A stretch of DNA of 64,000 bases from Allobosea sp. CRIB-10 (lineage in GTDB: Bacteria > Pseudomonadota > Alphaproteobacteria > Rhizobiales > Beijerinckiaceae), in NCBI RefSeq assembly GCF_900112185.1, contig NZ_FOKP01000023.1, positions 46,010 through 110,009 of the forward strand. Direction: 5' to 3'. This document shows, in pieces, positions 7,851-15,624 of the stretch. The notes under the pieces were generated by a model that was not told the DNA's origin, searched no databases, and worked only from the letters and a program-made list of their open reading frames with translations. Each line of letters starts with the position of its first letter. Position 1 is the stretch's first letter. Both the position numbers and the translations under genes were made by a program.

Positions 7851-8716
7851 ACCTGCCTCACCTTCTTGGCGACCAGCCCCTCGGGCAGCGCGACCAGCAG
7901 CGCGGCCATGATGGCAAGCGCGACGACGTTCGAGAATTCTGGCACCCACACCTTGGAGAAGGTCATGGCGAAGCCGAGCAGCAGCGCGCTCAGCACGGTG
8001 CCGCGGAAAGTGCCGAGCCCGCCGGCGACGACGACGATCAGCGCCAGGATCAGCACCTCCTCGTCGAGGCCGGGATAGGCCGAGAGGATGCCGGCGCCGA
8101 GCGCGCCGGAAATGCCGCCCAGCCCTGCCGAGATCACCAGCACCGCCGTGAAGATCCGGCGCGTGTCGAGGCCGAGCGTCTCGACGAAGCCGCGATCGGT
8201 GACGCAGGCCCTGACCACCGCGCCCCAGATGGTGCGGTCGATCACGAACCACAGCGCGAAAGCGAGCGCCGCGCCGAAGCCGATGATGAAGAGCCGGTAG
8301 ATCGGGAACGGCATGTCCATGATGAAGACGACGCCGCGCAGCGCCTCCGGGATTTCCGCCGAGAGGATCTGCGCGCCAAAACCCCAGCGCATCAGATCGG
8401 CGAAGATCACCGAGAGACCGTAGGTCAGCAGCACCTGCATCAGATGGGTGCGGGCGTAGAACTGCCGGAAGGGGAAGCGCTCCAGCAGGAAGCCGGCGAG
8501 GCCGGCCGCCGCGAAGGCGACCGGGAAGGCGAGCCACCAGGGCGCGCCCGAGGCCAGCCAGTAGACGCCGACATAGGCGCCGAGCAGGAAGAAGGAGCCG
8601 TGGGTCAGGTTGACGAAATTCATCAGGTTGAGCACCACCGACAGGCCGAGCCCGGTCAGCAGCAAGAGCATCGAGAACGACAGCGCGTTCAGGCTCTGGA
8701 CGGCGTAGAAGCCCAC
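7847..8716 (-). CDS. livH: Branched-chain-type ABC importer permease LivH
   Basis: The 289-residue polytopic protein carries LivH hallmarks: LTGLGLSVVLNLMNFVNLTHGSFFLLGAY near the N-terminus and VVAGGLGTFRGTVLSALLLG near the C-terminus, with about eight membrane segments. It lies 19 bases after livK and overlaps livM by 4 nt. It is the partner channel subunit of LivM. Confidence 0.92.
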   Translation of the reverse strand: MGFYAVQSLNALSFSMLLLLTGLGLSVVLNLMNFVNLTHGSFFLLGAYVGVYWLASGAPWWLAFPVAFAAAGLAGFLLERFPFRQFYARTHLMQVLLTYGLSVIFADLMRWGFGAQILSAEIPEALRGVVFIMDMPFPIYRLFIIGFGAALAFALWFVIDRTIWGAVVRACVTDRGFVETLGLDTRRIFTAVLVISAGLGGISGALGAGILSAYPGLDEEVLILALIVVVAGGLGTFRGTVLSALLLGFAMTFSKVWVPEFSNVVALAIMAALLVALPEGLVAKKVRQV

Positions 8717-8735
8717 GGAACCGCTCCTTGTCGCG

Positions 8736-9938
8736 TCAAGCCACCGGGCCCGGATCGCGGACGCCCTTATAGGTGTGGATCACCTGGTTGACCGGGCCGC
8801 CGGCGCCTTCCTTGATCTCGTTGACATAGATGTCGAGGATCGCCTGGTTGTTGCGTGGGTCGAACGGCATCGGCCCGAACACGGTCTCGACCTCCTTGGC
8901 GAGCAGCGCTTCCTTGACCTTCTCCTTGTTGGAGAGATCGCCTTCGACGCGCTCGACCGCGGCCTTGATCACCTGGCCGGTGACGTAGCCGGCCGTGCCC
9001 ATCTCGCCGGGCATGGCGTTGCGGGCGGCCTGATAGGCCTTGGTGAAGGCGGCCGAGCTCGGCGCCGTCGGCGACTGGTTGCAGGTGTTGAGCCCGCCGA
9101 GCGCCGCTTCCTTGACGGCCGAGACCACGTCCTCCTGGTCGAACAGCGCGCCGCTGCCGATCAGCTTGACCTTGCCGTGCAGCCGGTACTCGCGCATCTG
9201 GCGCAGGAAGCGCACCGCGTCGGAGCCGGCGAAGAAAGAGAAGATGAACTCCGGCCGCTCCGAGGCGATCGTCGTCAGCAGCGGCCCGAAATCGGTAGTG
9301 CCGAGCGGTGCCCAGAGCTGCTTGCCGACCTTGCCGCCCTGCTGCTGGTAGCTCGCGACGAAATCGCCGACGGATTCGCGGCCGGCGGCATAGTCGGCGG
9401 CGATCGTCAGGCAGCCGGACTTGCCGAGCTTCTCGAAAGCCCACTGGCCGGCGGTATGGCCGAGCATCCAGTTGGTCTTGGTCGGGCGGAAGACGAAGGG
9501 GCTCGCCGCCTTGCGGGCAAGGTCATTGGCCGAGCCGGCGGAGATGAAGGTCAGCGCCTTGGCCTCGGTCACCACGTCGCGGACAGCGAGCGCCACGGCG
9601 GAGGAGATCACGCCGGAGACGATGTCGACATTGTCCTGGCCGAGGAGCTTGCGGAATTTGCGCACGCCCTCATCGGGCTTGGCCTGATCGTCCTCGACGA
9701 TCAATTCGACGGCGCGGCCGGCGAGCTTGCCGCCATTCTCGGCCAGGAACATCTGCATGCCGGCGCGCATGCTCTCGCCGAGCGCCGTGAACGGGCCCGA
9801 CAGCGAGGTCACCATGCCGATCTTCAGCGGCTTGTTGGCAGTCTGTGCCAGAGCCGGCGCACCCATCGCGCCGGTGAAGGCGGTGGCACCGGCGGTCGCG
9901 AGGAAGCTGCGGCGAGAGAAGGAAAAGCGCTCGGTCAT
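8736..9938 (-). CDS. livK: Periplasmic substrate-binding protein of the Liv-type importer
   Basis: 400 residues with a Tat-type leader (SFSRRSFLATAGATAFTG, then PALAQ) and a type I periplasmic binding fold: KIGMVTSLSGPFTALGESMRAGMQMF and LIVEDDQAKPDEGVRKFRKL. It binds the ligand that LivHMGF imports. It is the first gene of the minus-strand catabolic operon, with a GGAGG-like site shortly before the ATG. Downstream ring-cleavage genes suggest an aromatic acid ligand; the sequence alone cannot show which. Confidence 0.9.
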   Translation of the reverse strand: MTERFSFSRRSFLATAGATAFTGAMGAPALAQTANKPLKIGMVTSLSGPFTALGESMRAGMQMFLAENGGKLAGRAVELIVEDDQAKPDEGVRKFRKLLGQDNVDIVSGVISSAVALAVRDVVTEAKALTFISAGSANDLARKAASPFVFRPTKTNWMLGHTAGQWAFEKLGKSGCLTIAADYAAGRESVGDFVASYQQQGGKVGKQLWAPLGTTDFGPLLTTIASERPEFIFSFFAGSDAVRFLRQMREYRLHGKVKLIGSGALFDQEDVVSAVKEAALGGLNTCNQSPTAPSSAAFTKAYQAARNAMPGEMGTAGYVTGQVIKAAVERVEGDLSNKEKVKEALLAKEVETVFGPMPFDPRNNQAILDIYVNEIKEGAGGPVNQVIHTYKGVRDPGPVA

Positions 9939-10192
9939 GGGACGTCCTCCAACGGGGCGGTCTTGGCGCCACCCGATTGCCCGGCATCCAACAAGATCGA
10001 TATAAGCCTGTCAATCTTATTTCGATATTTTTTCGAACGCAGTTCACGCCAGAAACCAAGGCGTCTCAAAAAATTCCCATGATTACGAAGTTTATAATGA
10101 AAATGGCATCGGCGAGGCATTTCAATCAGGATTGTAATTTCGAAATTTGATGATAGAGAAGGCCATCGACCACAGGAGCTGCGCGCCTCGGA
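9939..10192. promoter_or_regulatory. Divergent promoter region between livK and the GntR gene, with a 12-bp palindrome
   Basis: This 254-base gap is clearly AT-richer than its surroundings between about 10000 and 10150 and separates two divergent operons. It contains the perfect palindrome AATTTCGAAATT at 10136-10147, and a related TTATTTCGATATTTTTTCG stretch near 10017-10035. The natural reading is a shared control region bound by the adjacent FCD-type GntR repressor. No -35/-10 pair can be assigned with confidence. Confidence 0.5.
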
Positions 10193-10906
10193 ATGACCTC
10201 TTCCGACAAGACTCTGGCCGACCGGACCTACCGCCAATTGCGCGGCGACATCGTCAATGGCCGGCTGGCGGCCGGCAGCAAGCTGAAGCTCGAAGGGCTG
10301 GCGCAGGACTATGCCGTCGGCATGTCGCCGCTGCGCGAGGCGCTTGCCCGTTTGATGGGCGACCTGCTCGTCGTCTCCGAAGGGCAGCGCGGCTTCTGGG
10401 TGGCGCCACTCTCGCTCGACGAGCTCGACGACGTCTCCCGCGTCCGCGCCCTAATCGAGACCGAGGCGCTCAACGCCGCGATCCGCAATGGCGATGCAGA
10501 GTGGGAGCACGAGGTCACGGCGGCGTTCGAGGCGCTGGCGGCGGTCGAAGAGCATCTGCCGCATACCAGAGAGCCCTTGCCCCCAGAGCAGCTCGAGATC
10601 TGGGAAGCGCGCAATCGCGCCTTCCACGCCGCTCTGGTCTCGGCCGCCGGCTCGCCGATGCTGATCAAGCTGCGCGCCCTGCTCTACCAGCAGTCCGAGC
10701 GCTATCGCCGCGTCTCGCTCAACGTCTCGCGCGGCTGGCGCAACGTCCATGACGAGCACCGGGCCATCTACGACGCGACGATGCAGCGCAATGCGCTGCG
10801 CGCCTGCCGGATGACCGAGCTTCACCTTGCCCGCACCGCCGAAGAAGTCCGCAAGGCGATGGCCGCGCTGAGCCGCGACGACGATGCTCCCGGAGACAAG
10901 GCGTGA
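10193..10906 (+). CDS. GntR-family transcriptional regulator, FadR/FCD subfamily
   Basis: 237 residues: an N-terminal winged helix (TYRQLRGDIVNGRLAAGSKL, SPLREALARLMGDLLV) and a C-terminal all-helical FCD ligand domain. The FCD metal/ligand histidines are visible in RNRAFHAAL, DEHRAIYDA and ELHLART. Such regulators are usually repressors released by a pathway metabolite. It overlaps the SDR gene by 4 nt and faces the Liv/dioxygenase operon across an AT-rich gap, so it probably controls both operons of the catabolic island. Confidence 0.9.
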   Translation: MTSSDKTLADRTYRQLRGDIVNGRLAAGSKLKLEGLAQDYAVGMSPLREALARLMGDLLVVSEGQRGFWVAPLSLDELDDVSRVRALIETEALNAAIRNGDAEWEHEVTAAFEALAAVEEHLPHTREPLPPEQLEIWEARNRAFHAALVSAAGSPMLIKLRALLYQQSERYRRVSLNVSRGWRNVHDEHRAIYDATMQRNALRACRMTELHLARTAEEVRKAMAALSRDDDAPGDKA

Positions 10907-11643
10907 GCGGCTTCGATCTGAGCGGCCAGATCATTCTGGTCACCGGCGCGGCCGGTGGCATCGGCGCGGTCACCGCGCAAGTATTGGCGAGCCTTGGCGC
11001 CAAGCTCGTGCTCACCGATCGCATTTCCTGCGCGGCGACGATCGCAGGGCTCGGCGAGAAATCCGGCAATGCCCGCGAGATCGTCATCGACCTGCTCGAC
11101 GACGAGGCGCCGCGGCGCCTGTCCGAACAGGCCGGGCCGATCGATGCCGCGGTGCTCGGCGCCGGCATCTACCGCCCAATCGATTGGGACGCAGATGGCT
11201 GGGAGGAGGTCGCCGAGACGACGCTGTCGCTCAACCTGATGGCGCCGATGCGCCTGGCGCGCGAACTCGTGCCCGCCATGGCGGCGCGCGGCGGCGGCCG
11301 GGTCGTCCTCGTCGGCTCGATCGTCGCCGCGACCGGTGGCTCCTTCCCCGGCGTCGGTCCGCACTACGCTGCGTCGAAGGGCGGCCTGCACACGCTGGTG
11401 CGCTGGCTTGCGGCCCGCTTCGGCGGCCAGGGCGTACTGGTCAACGGCGTCGCGCCGGGCATCACCGACACGGCCATGGTCGGCGTCCACGACCTTTCGG
11501 GGGCGCTGGCGAAGCATCCGCTCAGCCGGGCCGCAAGGCCGGAGGAGATTGCCTGGCCGATCGCCTTTCTCTGCTCTCCGGCGGCGAGCTTCGTCTCGGG
11601 CGCCATCCTCGACGTGAATGGCGGCGCGATGATGCGCCCATGA
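10903..11643 (+). CDS. Short-chain dehydrogenase/reductase of the catabolic island
   Basis: 246 residues with the classical SDR set: cofactor loop GAAGGIGAV near residue 13, active-site Ser in LVGSIVAATGG, and YxxxK in PHYAASKGGLH, ending with FVSGAILDVNGGAMMRP. Coupled to the GntR gene by a 4-nt overlap. In a ring-cleavage island an SDR could oxidise a cis-dihydrodiol to a catechol, or act on a side chain. No ring-hydroxylating oxygenase is present in the window, so the step it serves is not settled. Confidence 0.88.
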   Translation: MSGFDLSGQIILVTGAAGGIGAVTAQVLASLGAKLVLTDRISCAATIAGLGEKSGNAREIVIDLLDDEAPRRLSEQAGPIDAAVLGAGIYRPIDWDADGWEEVAETTLSLNLMAPMRLARELVPAMAARGGGRVVLVGSIVAATGGSFPGVGPHYAASKGGLHTLVRWLAARFGGQGVLVNGVAPGITDTAMVGVHDLSGALAKHPLSRAARPEEIAWPIAFLCSPAASFVSGAILDVNGGAMMRP

Positions 11644-11673
11644 CGATAACGACAACAAACCGGGAGTGAGACG

Positions 11674-13179
11674 ATGAACAGCGCCGTTCCGCGCTACCAG
11701 GGCGCTGCTGTCAGTGCCGAAACCGCCCGCCTGTCGCATTTCATCGACGGGCGCTTCGTGCCGGCCGGCCGCAGCAGCTTCGAGAACCGTCACCCAGCGA
11801 CCGGCGAGGTGATCAACCTCGTGCCGGAGGCCGACTCGGCCGCGATCGATGACGCGGTCAAGGCGGCCAAGCGCGCCCTCAAGGGCCCGTGGGGCAGGAT
11901 GAGCGAACAGCAGCGTTCGGCCATCCTGCGCAAGGTCGCCGACGGGATCATGGCCCGCTTCGACGACTTCCTCACCGCCGAGGTGCTCGACACCGGCAAG
12001 CCGAAGAGCCTCGCCTCGCATATCGATATTCCGCGCGGCGCCGCGAACTTCAACGTCTTCGCCGACCAGGTGCTGACGCTCTCGACCGAGACCTTCCGCA
12101 TGGCGACGCCGGACGGGGCAGGGGCGCTGAACTACGCGATCCGCGGGCCGCGCGGCGTCATTGCCGTGGTCTGCCCGTGGAATCTGCCGCTCCTGCTGAT
12201 GACCTGGAAGGTCGCCCCGGCGCTGGCCTGCGGCAACACCGTCGTGGTCAAGCCCTCCGAGGAGACGCCGACCACGGCGACCATGCTCGGCGAGATCATG
12301 AACGAGGCCGGCGTGCCGCCCGGCGTCTACAATGTCGTGCACGGCTTCGGCGAGGACAGCGCCGGCGAGTACCTGACCAGCCATCCGGGCGTCGACGGCA
12401 TCACCTTCACCGGAGAGACCCGCACCGGCGAGGCGATCATGCGGGCCGCGTCCAGGGGCGTCCGCCCGGTCTCGCTCGAGCTCGGCGGCAAGAACGCCTC
12501 GCTGGTCTTCGCCGATTGCGACATGGACAAGGCGATCGAGGGCGTGACTCGCGCCGTCTTCGCCAATTGCGGCCAGGTCTGCCTCGGTACCGAGCGCGTC
12601 TATGTCGAGCGGCCGATCTTCGCCGAGTTCACCCAGCGCCTGAAGCACGCGGCAGAGAAGCTGAAGCCCGGCAATCCGTTCGAGGCCGCGACCACGCTCG
12701 GCCCGCTGATCAGCCAGGTCCACCGCGACAAGGTGCTGTCCTACTATGCCAAGGCGAAGGCCGAGGGGGCCGAGATCATCACCGGCGGCGGTATTCCCGA
12801 GCTTGCGGCGCCGTATTCCGCCGGCTCCTTCGTCGAGCCGACGATCTGGACGGGTCTTCCTGAGGATTCGGCTGTGATGCGCGAGGAGATCTTCGGGCCC
12901 TGCTGCAACATCGTGCCCTTCGACGAGGAGGATGCCGTCATCGCCCTGGCGAACGACAGCCCCTACGGCCTCGCCACTTCGATCTGGACGGAGAACCTGA
13001 CGCGGGCCCATCGCGTCGCGGCGCAGGTCGAGGTTGGCATCACCTGGGTGAATTCCTGGTTCCTGCGCGACCTGCGCACCCCCTTCGGCGGCTCGAAGCA
13101 GTCCGGCATTGGCCGCGAGGGCGGCGTGCACTCGATGGAGTTCTACACCGAGCTGCGCAACGTCTGCGTCAAGCTCTGA
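11674..13179 (+). CDS. 2-hydroxymuconic semialdehyde dehydrogenase-type aldehyde dehydrogenase
   Basis: 501 residues with full ALDH machinery: CPWNLPLLLMTWK, VKPSEETP, FTGETRTG, catalytic Glu in LELGGKNASLVF and Cys in NCGQVCLGTERV. The C-terminal blocks TWVNSWFLRDLRTPFGG, SKQSGIGREGGVHS and EFYTELRNVCVKL are characteristic of XylG/DmpC dehydrogenases of the catechol meta pathway. It would oxidise the ring-cleavage semialdehyde to a 2-hydroxymuconate-type acid with NAD+. It starts 30 bases after the SDR gene in the same operon. Confidence 0.9.
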   Translation: MNSAVPRYQGAAVSAETARLSHFIDGRFVPAGRSSFENRHPATGEVINLVPEADSAAIDDAVKAAKRALKGPWGRMSEQQRSAILRKVADGIMARFDDFLTAEVLDTGKPKSLASHIDIPRGAANFNVFADQVLTLSTETFRMATPDGAGALNYAIRGPRGVIAVVCPWNLPLLLMTWKVAPALACGNTVVVKPSEETPTTATMLGEIMNEAGVPPGVYNVVHGFGEDSAGEYLTSHPGVDGITFTGETRTGEAIMRAASRGVRPVSLELGGKNASLVFADCDMDKAIEGVTRAVFANCGQVCLGTERVYVERPIFAEFTQRLKHAAEKLKPGNPFEAATTLGPLISQVHRDKVLSYYAKAKAEGAEIITGGGIPELAAPYSAGSFVEPTIWTGLPEDSAVMREEIFGPCCNIVPFDEEDAVIALANDSPYGLATSIWTENLTRAHRVAAQVEVGITWVNSWFLRDLRTPFGGSKQSGIGREGGVHSMEFYTELRNVCVKL

Positions 13180-13206
13180 AGGCCCTTAGGTTTCTCGATC
13201 ACACCG

Positions 13207-13226
13207 GGCGGTCGCTTGCGACCGCC
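13207..13226 (+). other. Intercistronic hairpin
   Basis: GGCGGTCGC and GCGACCGCC flank two T residues, so the transcript can form a strong hairpin in the 91-base gap between the dehydrogenase and hydratase genes. No T-tract follows, so it is more likely a processing or stability element than a full terminator. Confidence 0.5.
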
Positions 13227-13270
13227 GTCTCCACAAGCGCGCTCAGCGCCATAGATCATAGGAAACGTCC

Positions 13271-14053
13271 ATGCTGACCGAAGCCCAGCGCGCGCAGGTG
13301 GTGCGCTCTTTGCTCGAAAGCCACCGCACCAGGAAGCAGGGCGAGCGGCCCTCGCAGATGTTCCCCGAGATCGAGATCGCCGATTCCTATGCGATCTCGT
13401 CGGCGGTGGCGCAGGAGCGGGTCAAGGCCGGTGCCCGCATCATCGGCCACAAGATCGGCCTGACCTCGAAGGCGATGCGGGCCTCCTCGAAGATCGACGA
13501 GCCCGACTATGGCTATCTCTTCGACGACCTTCTCCTGAACGACGGCGCCAAGGTGAAGTTCGAGAACTTCTGCGTGCCCCGCGTCGAGCCGGAACTGACC
13601 TTCATCCTGAAGGAACCGCTGAAGGGCCCGGGCATCGGGCTGATTGATGTGCTCAGGGCGACCGAATATGTCGTGCCCTCGATCGAGATCATCGATGCGC
13701 GCGTCACCGAGCCGCGCAAGATCTTCGACACGGTCGCCGACAATGGCGCCGCCGCCGGCATCGTGCTGGGCGGCCGACCGGTCCGGCCTGAGGATGTCGA
13801 CCTGCGCTGGGTCGGCGCAATCTTCTATCGCAACGCCGAGATCGAGGAGACCGGCCTCGCCGCCGGCGTGCTGGGTCACCCGGCCATGGCGATCGCCTGG
13901 CTCGCCAACAAGCTCGCGCCCTTCGACATCACCCTGCAGCCGGGCGACCTGATGCTGTCCGGCTCCTTCACACGGCCGGTCTGGGCGGCTAAGGGCGATA
14001 CGCTGCACGCCGATTTCGGGCCGCTCGGTAGCGTCTCCGTGCAGTTCGTCTAG
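13271..14053 (+). CDS. hpaH: HpaH-type 2-oxo-hept-3-ene-1,7-dioate hydratase / 4-oxalocrotonate decarboxylase family
   Basis: 260 residues that follow HpaH closely: GHKIGLTSKAMRASSKIDEP, DYGYLFDDLLLNDG, VEPELTFILKEPLKGP, IEIIDARVTEPRKIFDT and LMLSGSFTRPV. The metal-binding acids sit in the VEPELTF and SIEIIDAR segments. The family covers hydratases (HpaH, DmpE) and the related vinylpyruvate-forming decarboxylase (DmpH). HpaH-like wording of the motifs favours hydratase, but which reaction runs here depends on the unknown substrate. It precedes an HpaI aldolase, the next step in a meta pathway. Confidence 0.88.
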   Translation: MLTEAQRAQVVRSLLESHRTRKQGERPSQMFPEIEIADSYAISSAVAQERVKAGARIIGHKIGLTSKAMRASSKIDEPDYGYLFDDLLLNDGAKVKFENFCVPRVEPELTFILKEPLKGPGIGLIDVLRATEYVVPSIEIIDARVTEPRKIFDTVADNGAAAGIVLGGRPVRPEDVDLRWVGAIFYRNAEIEETGLAAGVLGHPAMAIAWLANKLAPFDITLQPGDLMLSGSFTRPVWAAKGDTLHADFGPLGSVSVQFV

Positions 14054-14057
14054 CGCG

Positions 14058-14163
14058 CTTTCCGTTCAGCCGACTTCGGCGGAACGGAAAGAATTCGCGC
14101 CAACTCAATAAGTTGAGCATGTTCTTGTCGCAAAAGTGGTCCCCACTTTTGCGGAACATGCTC
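14058..14163. repeat. Two nested palindromic repeats between hydratase and aldolase genes
   Basis: First palindrome: CTTTCCGTTC at 14058-14067 pairs with GAACGGAAAG at 14082-14091, with an inner GCCGA/TCGGC stem. Second: GAGCATGTTC at 14115-14124 pairs with GAACATGCTC at 14154-14163, with an inner CGCAAAAGTGG/CCACTTTTGCG stem at 14129-14153. The AAAAGTGG...CCACTTTT form is familiar as a dispersed element in Hyphomicrobiales genomes. It splits the last two genes of the operon by 123 bases and may terminate or reinitiate transcription. Confidence 0.75.
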
Positions 14164-14176
14164 GGAGGAGCCGTCG

Positions 14177-14938
14177 ATGGATCTGCCCCGCAATGCCTTC
14201 AAGGCCGCGCTCGCCCGCGGCGAACTGCAGATCGGGCTGTGGAGCAGCCTGTGCAGCCCGATCGTCGCCGAGATCATCGGCCATAGCGGCTTCGACTGGA
14301 TCCTGGTCGACACCGAGCATTCGCCCAACGAGCCGCCGGCGGTTCTCGCCCAACTCCAGGCGCTGCAGGCCGGCACGGCGACGCCGATCGTGCGCCCGGC
14401 CTGGAACGATCCGGTGCTGCTGAAGCGCCTGCTCGACATCGGCACGCAGGCCGTGCTGGTGCCCTTCGTCCAGAACGCGGAGGAGGCGGCCAAGGCGGTC
14501 GCCGCCTGTCGCTATCCGCCGGCCGGCATCCGCGGCATCACCGTCAGCGGGCGCGGCAGCCGTTATGGCCGCGTGCCCGATTATCTCAAGCGCGCCGATG
14601 CCGAGATCTGCGTCCTCGTCCAGGTCGAGACCGGCGAAGCGCTGGCGGAGATCGAGGCGATCGCTTCGGTCGACGGCGTCGACGGCGTCTTCATCGGCCC
14701 GGCCGATCTCTCGGCCTCGCTCGGCCATATCGGCAATCCCGGCCATCCCGAGGTGCAGGCCGCGATCAAGGGCGCGGTCGAGCAGCTGACGGCCGTCGGC
14801 AAGCCGGCCGGCATCCTGACGCCGTCCGAGGCCGATGCGCGCCGCTACATCGAATGGGGCTACCGTTTCGTTGCGGTCGGCTCCGATCTCGGCCTGCTGA
14901 CCAGGCACGCCGACGCATTGGCGAAAACGTTCCGCTAG
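14177..14938 (+). CDS. hpaI: HpaI/HpcH-family pyruvate aldolase
   Basis: 253 residues of the class II metal-dependent HpaI type: catalytic His in DTEHSPNEPP, Arg in IVRPAWND, metal ligands in the VQVETGEALAEIEAI and FIGPADLSASLG segments, and LVPFVQNAEEA. These enzymes split 4-hydroxy-2-oxo acids to pyruvate plus an aldehyde, the last step of a meta-cleavage pathway. An AGGAG site precedes the ATG. It ends the plus-strand catabolic operon. Confidence 0.92.
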   Translation: MDLPRNAFKAALARGELQIGLWSSLCSPIVAEIIGHSGFDWILVDTEHSPNEPPAVLAQLQALQAGTATPIVRPAWNDPVLLKRLLDIGTQAVLVPFVQNAEEAAKAVAACRYPPAGIRGITVSGRGSRYGRVPDYLKRADAEICVLVQVETGEALAEIEAIASVDGVDGVFIGPADLSASLGHIGNPGHPEVQAAIKGAVEQLTAVGKPAGILTPSEADARRYIEWGYRFVAVGSDLGLLTRHADALAKTFR

Positions 14939-15150
14939 AACATCGTCTCGCGCGAGATTCGTGGTAGTTCGAAAGTGGCGGTCTTCGTGGCGAAGGGGCA
15001 CTGAGCCTCGAGGGTAAGCCGCCCCAAATCGGCTGACAGGGACGGGCTGGAACCGACATGGGCGCCGGCGGTTAGGTTTCGGCACGCCGAAGCGACAGCC
15101 GTCGCTCGCGGCCGTGCATTCGGCAGATCTCAACCCAGAAGGACGTCAGC

Positions 15151-15405
15151 ATGAACGCCAAGGTCGAGGAAGGCATGGAGGTCATCGGCGCCGACGGCGT
15201 CCATGTCGGGACGGTGGATCGCGTCGAAGGGGAGCGCATCAAGCTGAAGAAGAGCGACTCCTACGGCCGGCATGAGGGCCATCACCACTACATCGAGCTC
15301 GGCTTCGTCGCCGGCGTCGAAGGCGACAAGGTGCGCCTCTCCGCCAATGCCGACATCGCCGTGACGCTGGAGGAGGAGGCATCGGGCAAGCCGGTCGACC
15401 TCTGA
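15151..15405 (+). CDS. DUF2171-family small protein
   Basis: 84 residues with the DUF2171 pattern: VEEGMEVIGADGVHVGTVD, ERIKLKK, GHHHYIELGFVAGVEGDKVRLS. These are short PRC-barrel-like proteins common in Hyphomicrobiales, with a GxHHxYI motif. The function is not established. It is a stand-alone gene with an AGAAGGA site before the ATG; the 212 bases upstream show no gene or clear RNA. Confidence 0.85.
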   Translation: MNAKVEEGMEVIGADGVHVGTVDRVEGERIKLKKSDSYGRHEGHHHYIELGFVAGVEGDKVRLSANADIAVTLEEEASGKPVDL

Positions 15406-15624
15406 CGGTTCCGGCCTCGGCCCAGATTTGCGCCCACCCGGCGTGATCGCGTCCCTCCCGGTCGCAGCTTCCGAGACATGGACCGGCTGCGCTGACGGCT
15501 GCCCGGCCTCGGCTTTCCGCTGGAGGCTTTGCCGAATCCCTTCCCATGGTCGCTTTGCCGCGCGATGATCGGCGTGACCATCCGGGCGACCGGCATGGCT
15601 CCGAAGGCTATCAGCAGGTCGTCC

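Noticed and set aside
10822..13131. 769-codon open frame on the minus strand
   Set aside because: It runs antisense to the SDR and aldehyde dehydrogenase genes, whose motifs are complete. Long antisense frames are expected at this GC content.
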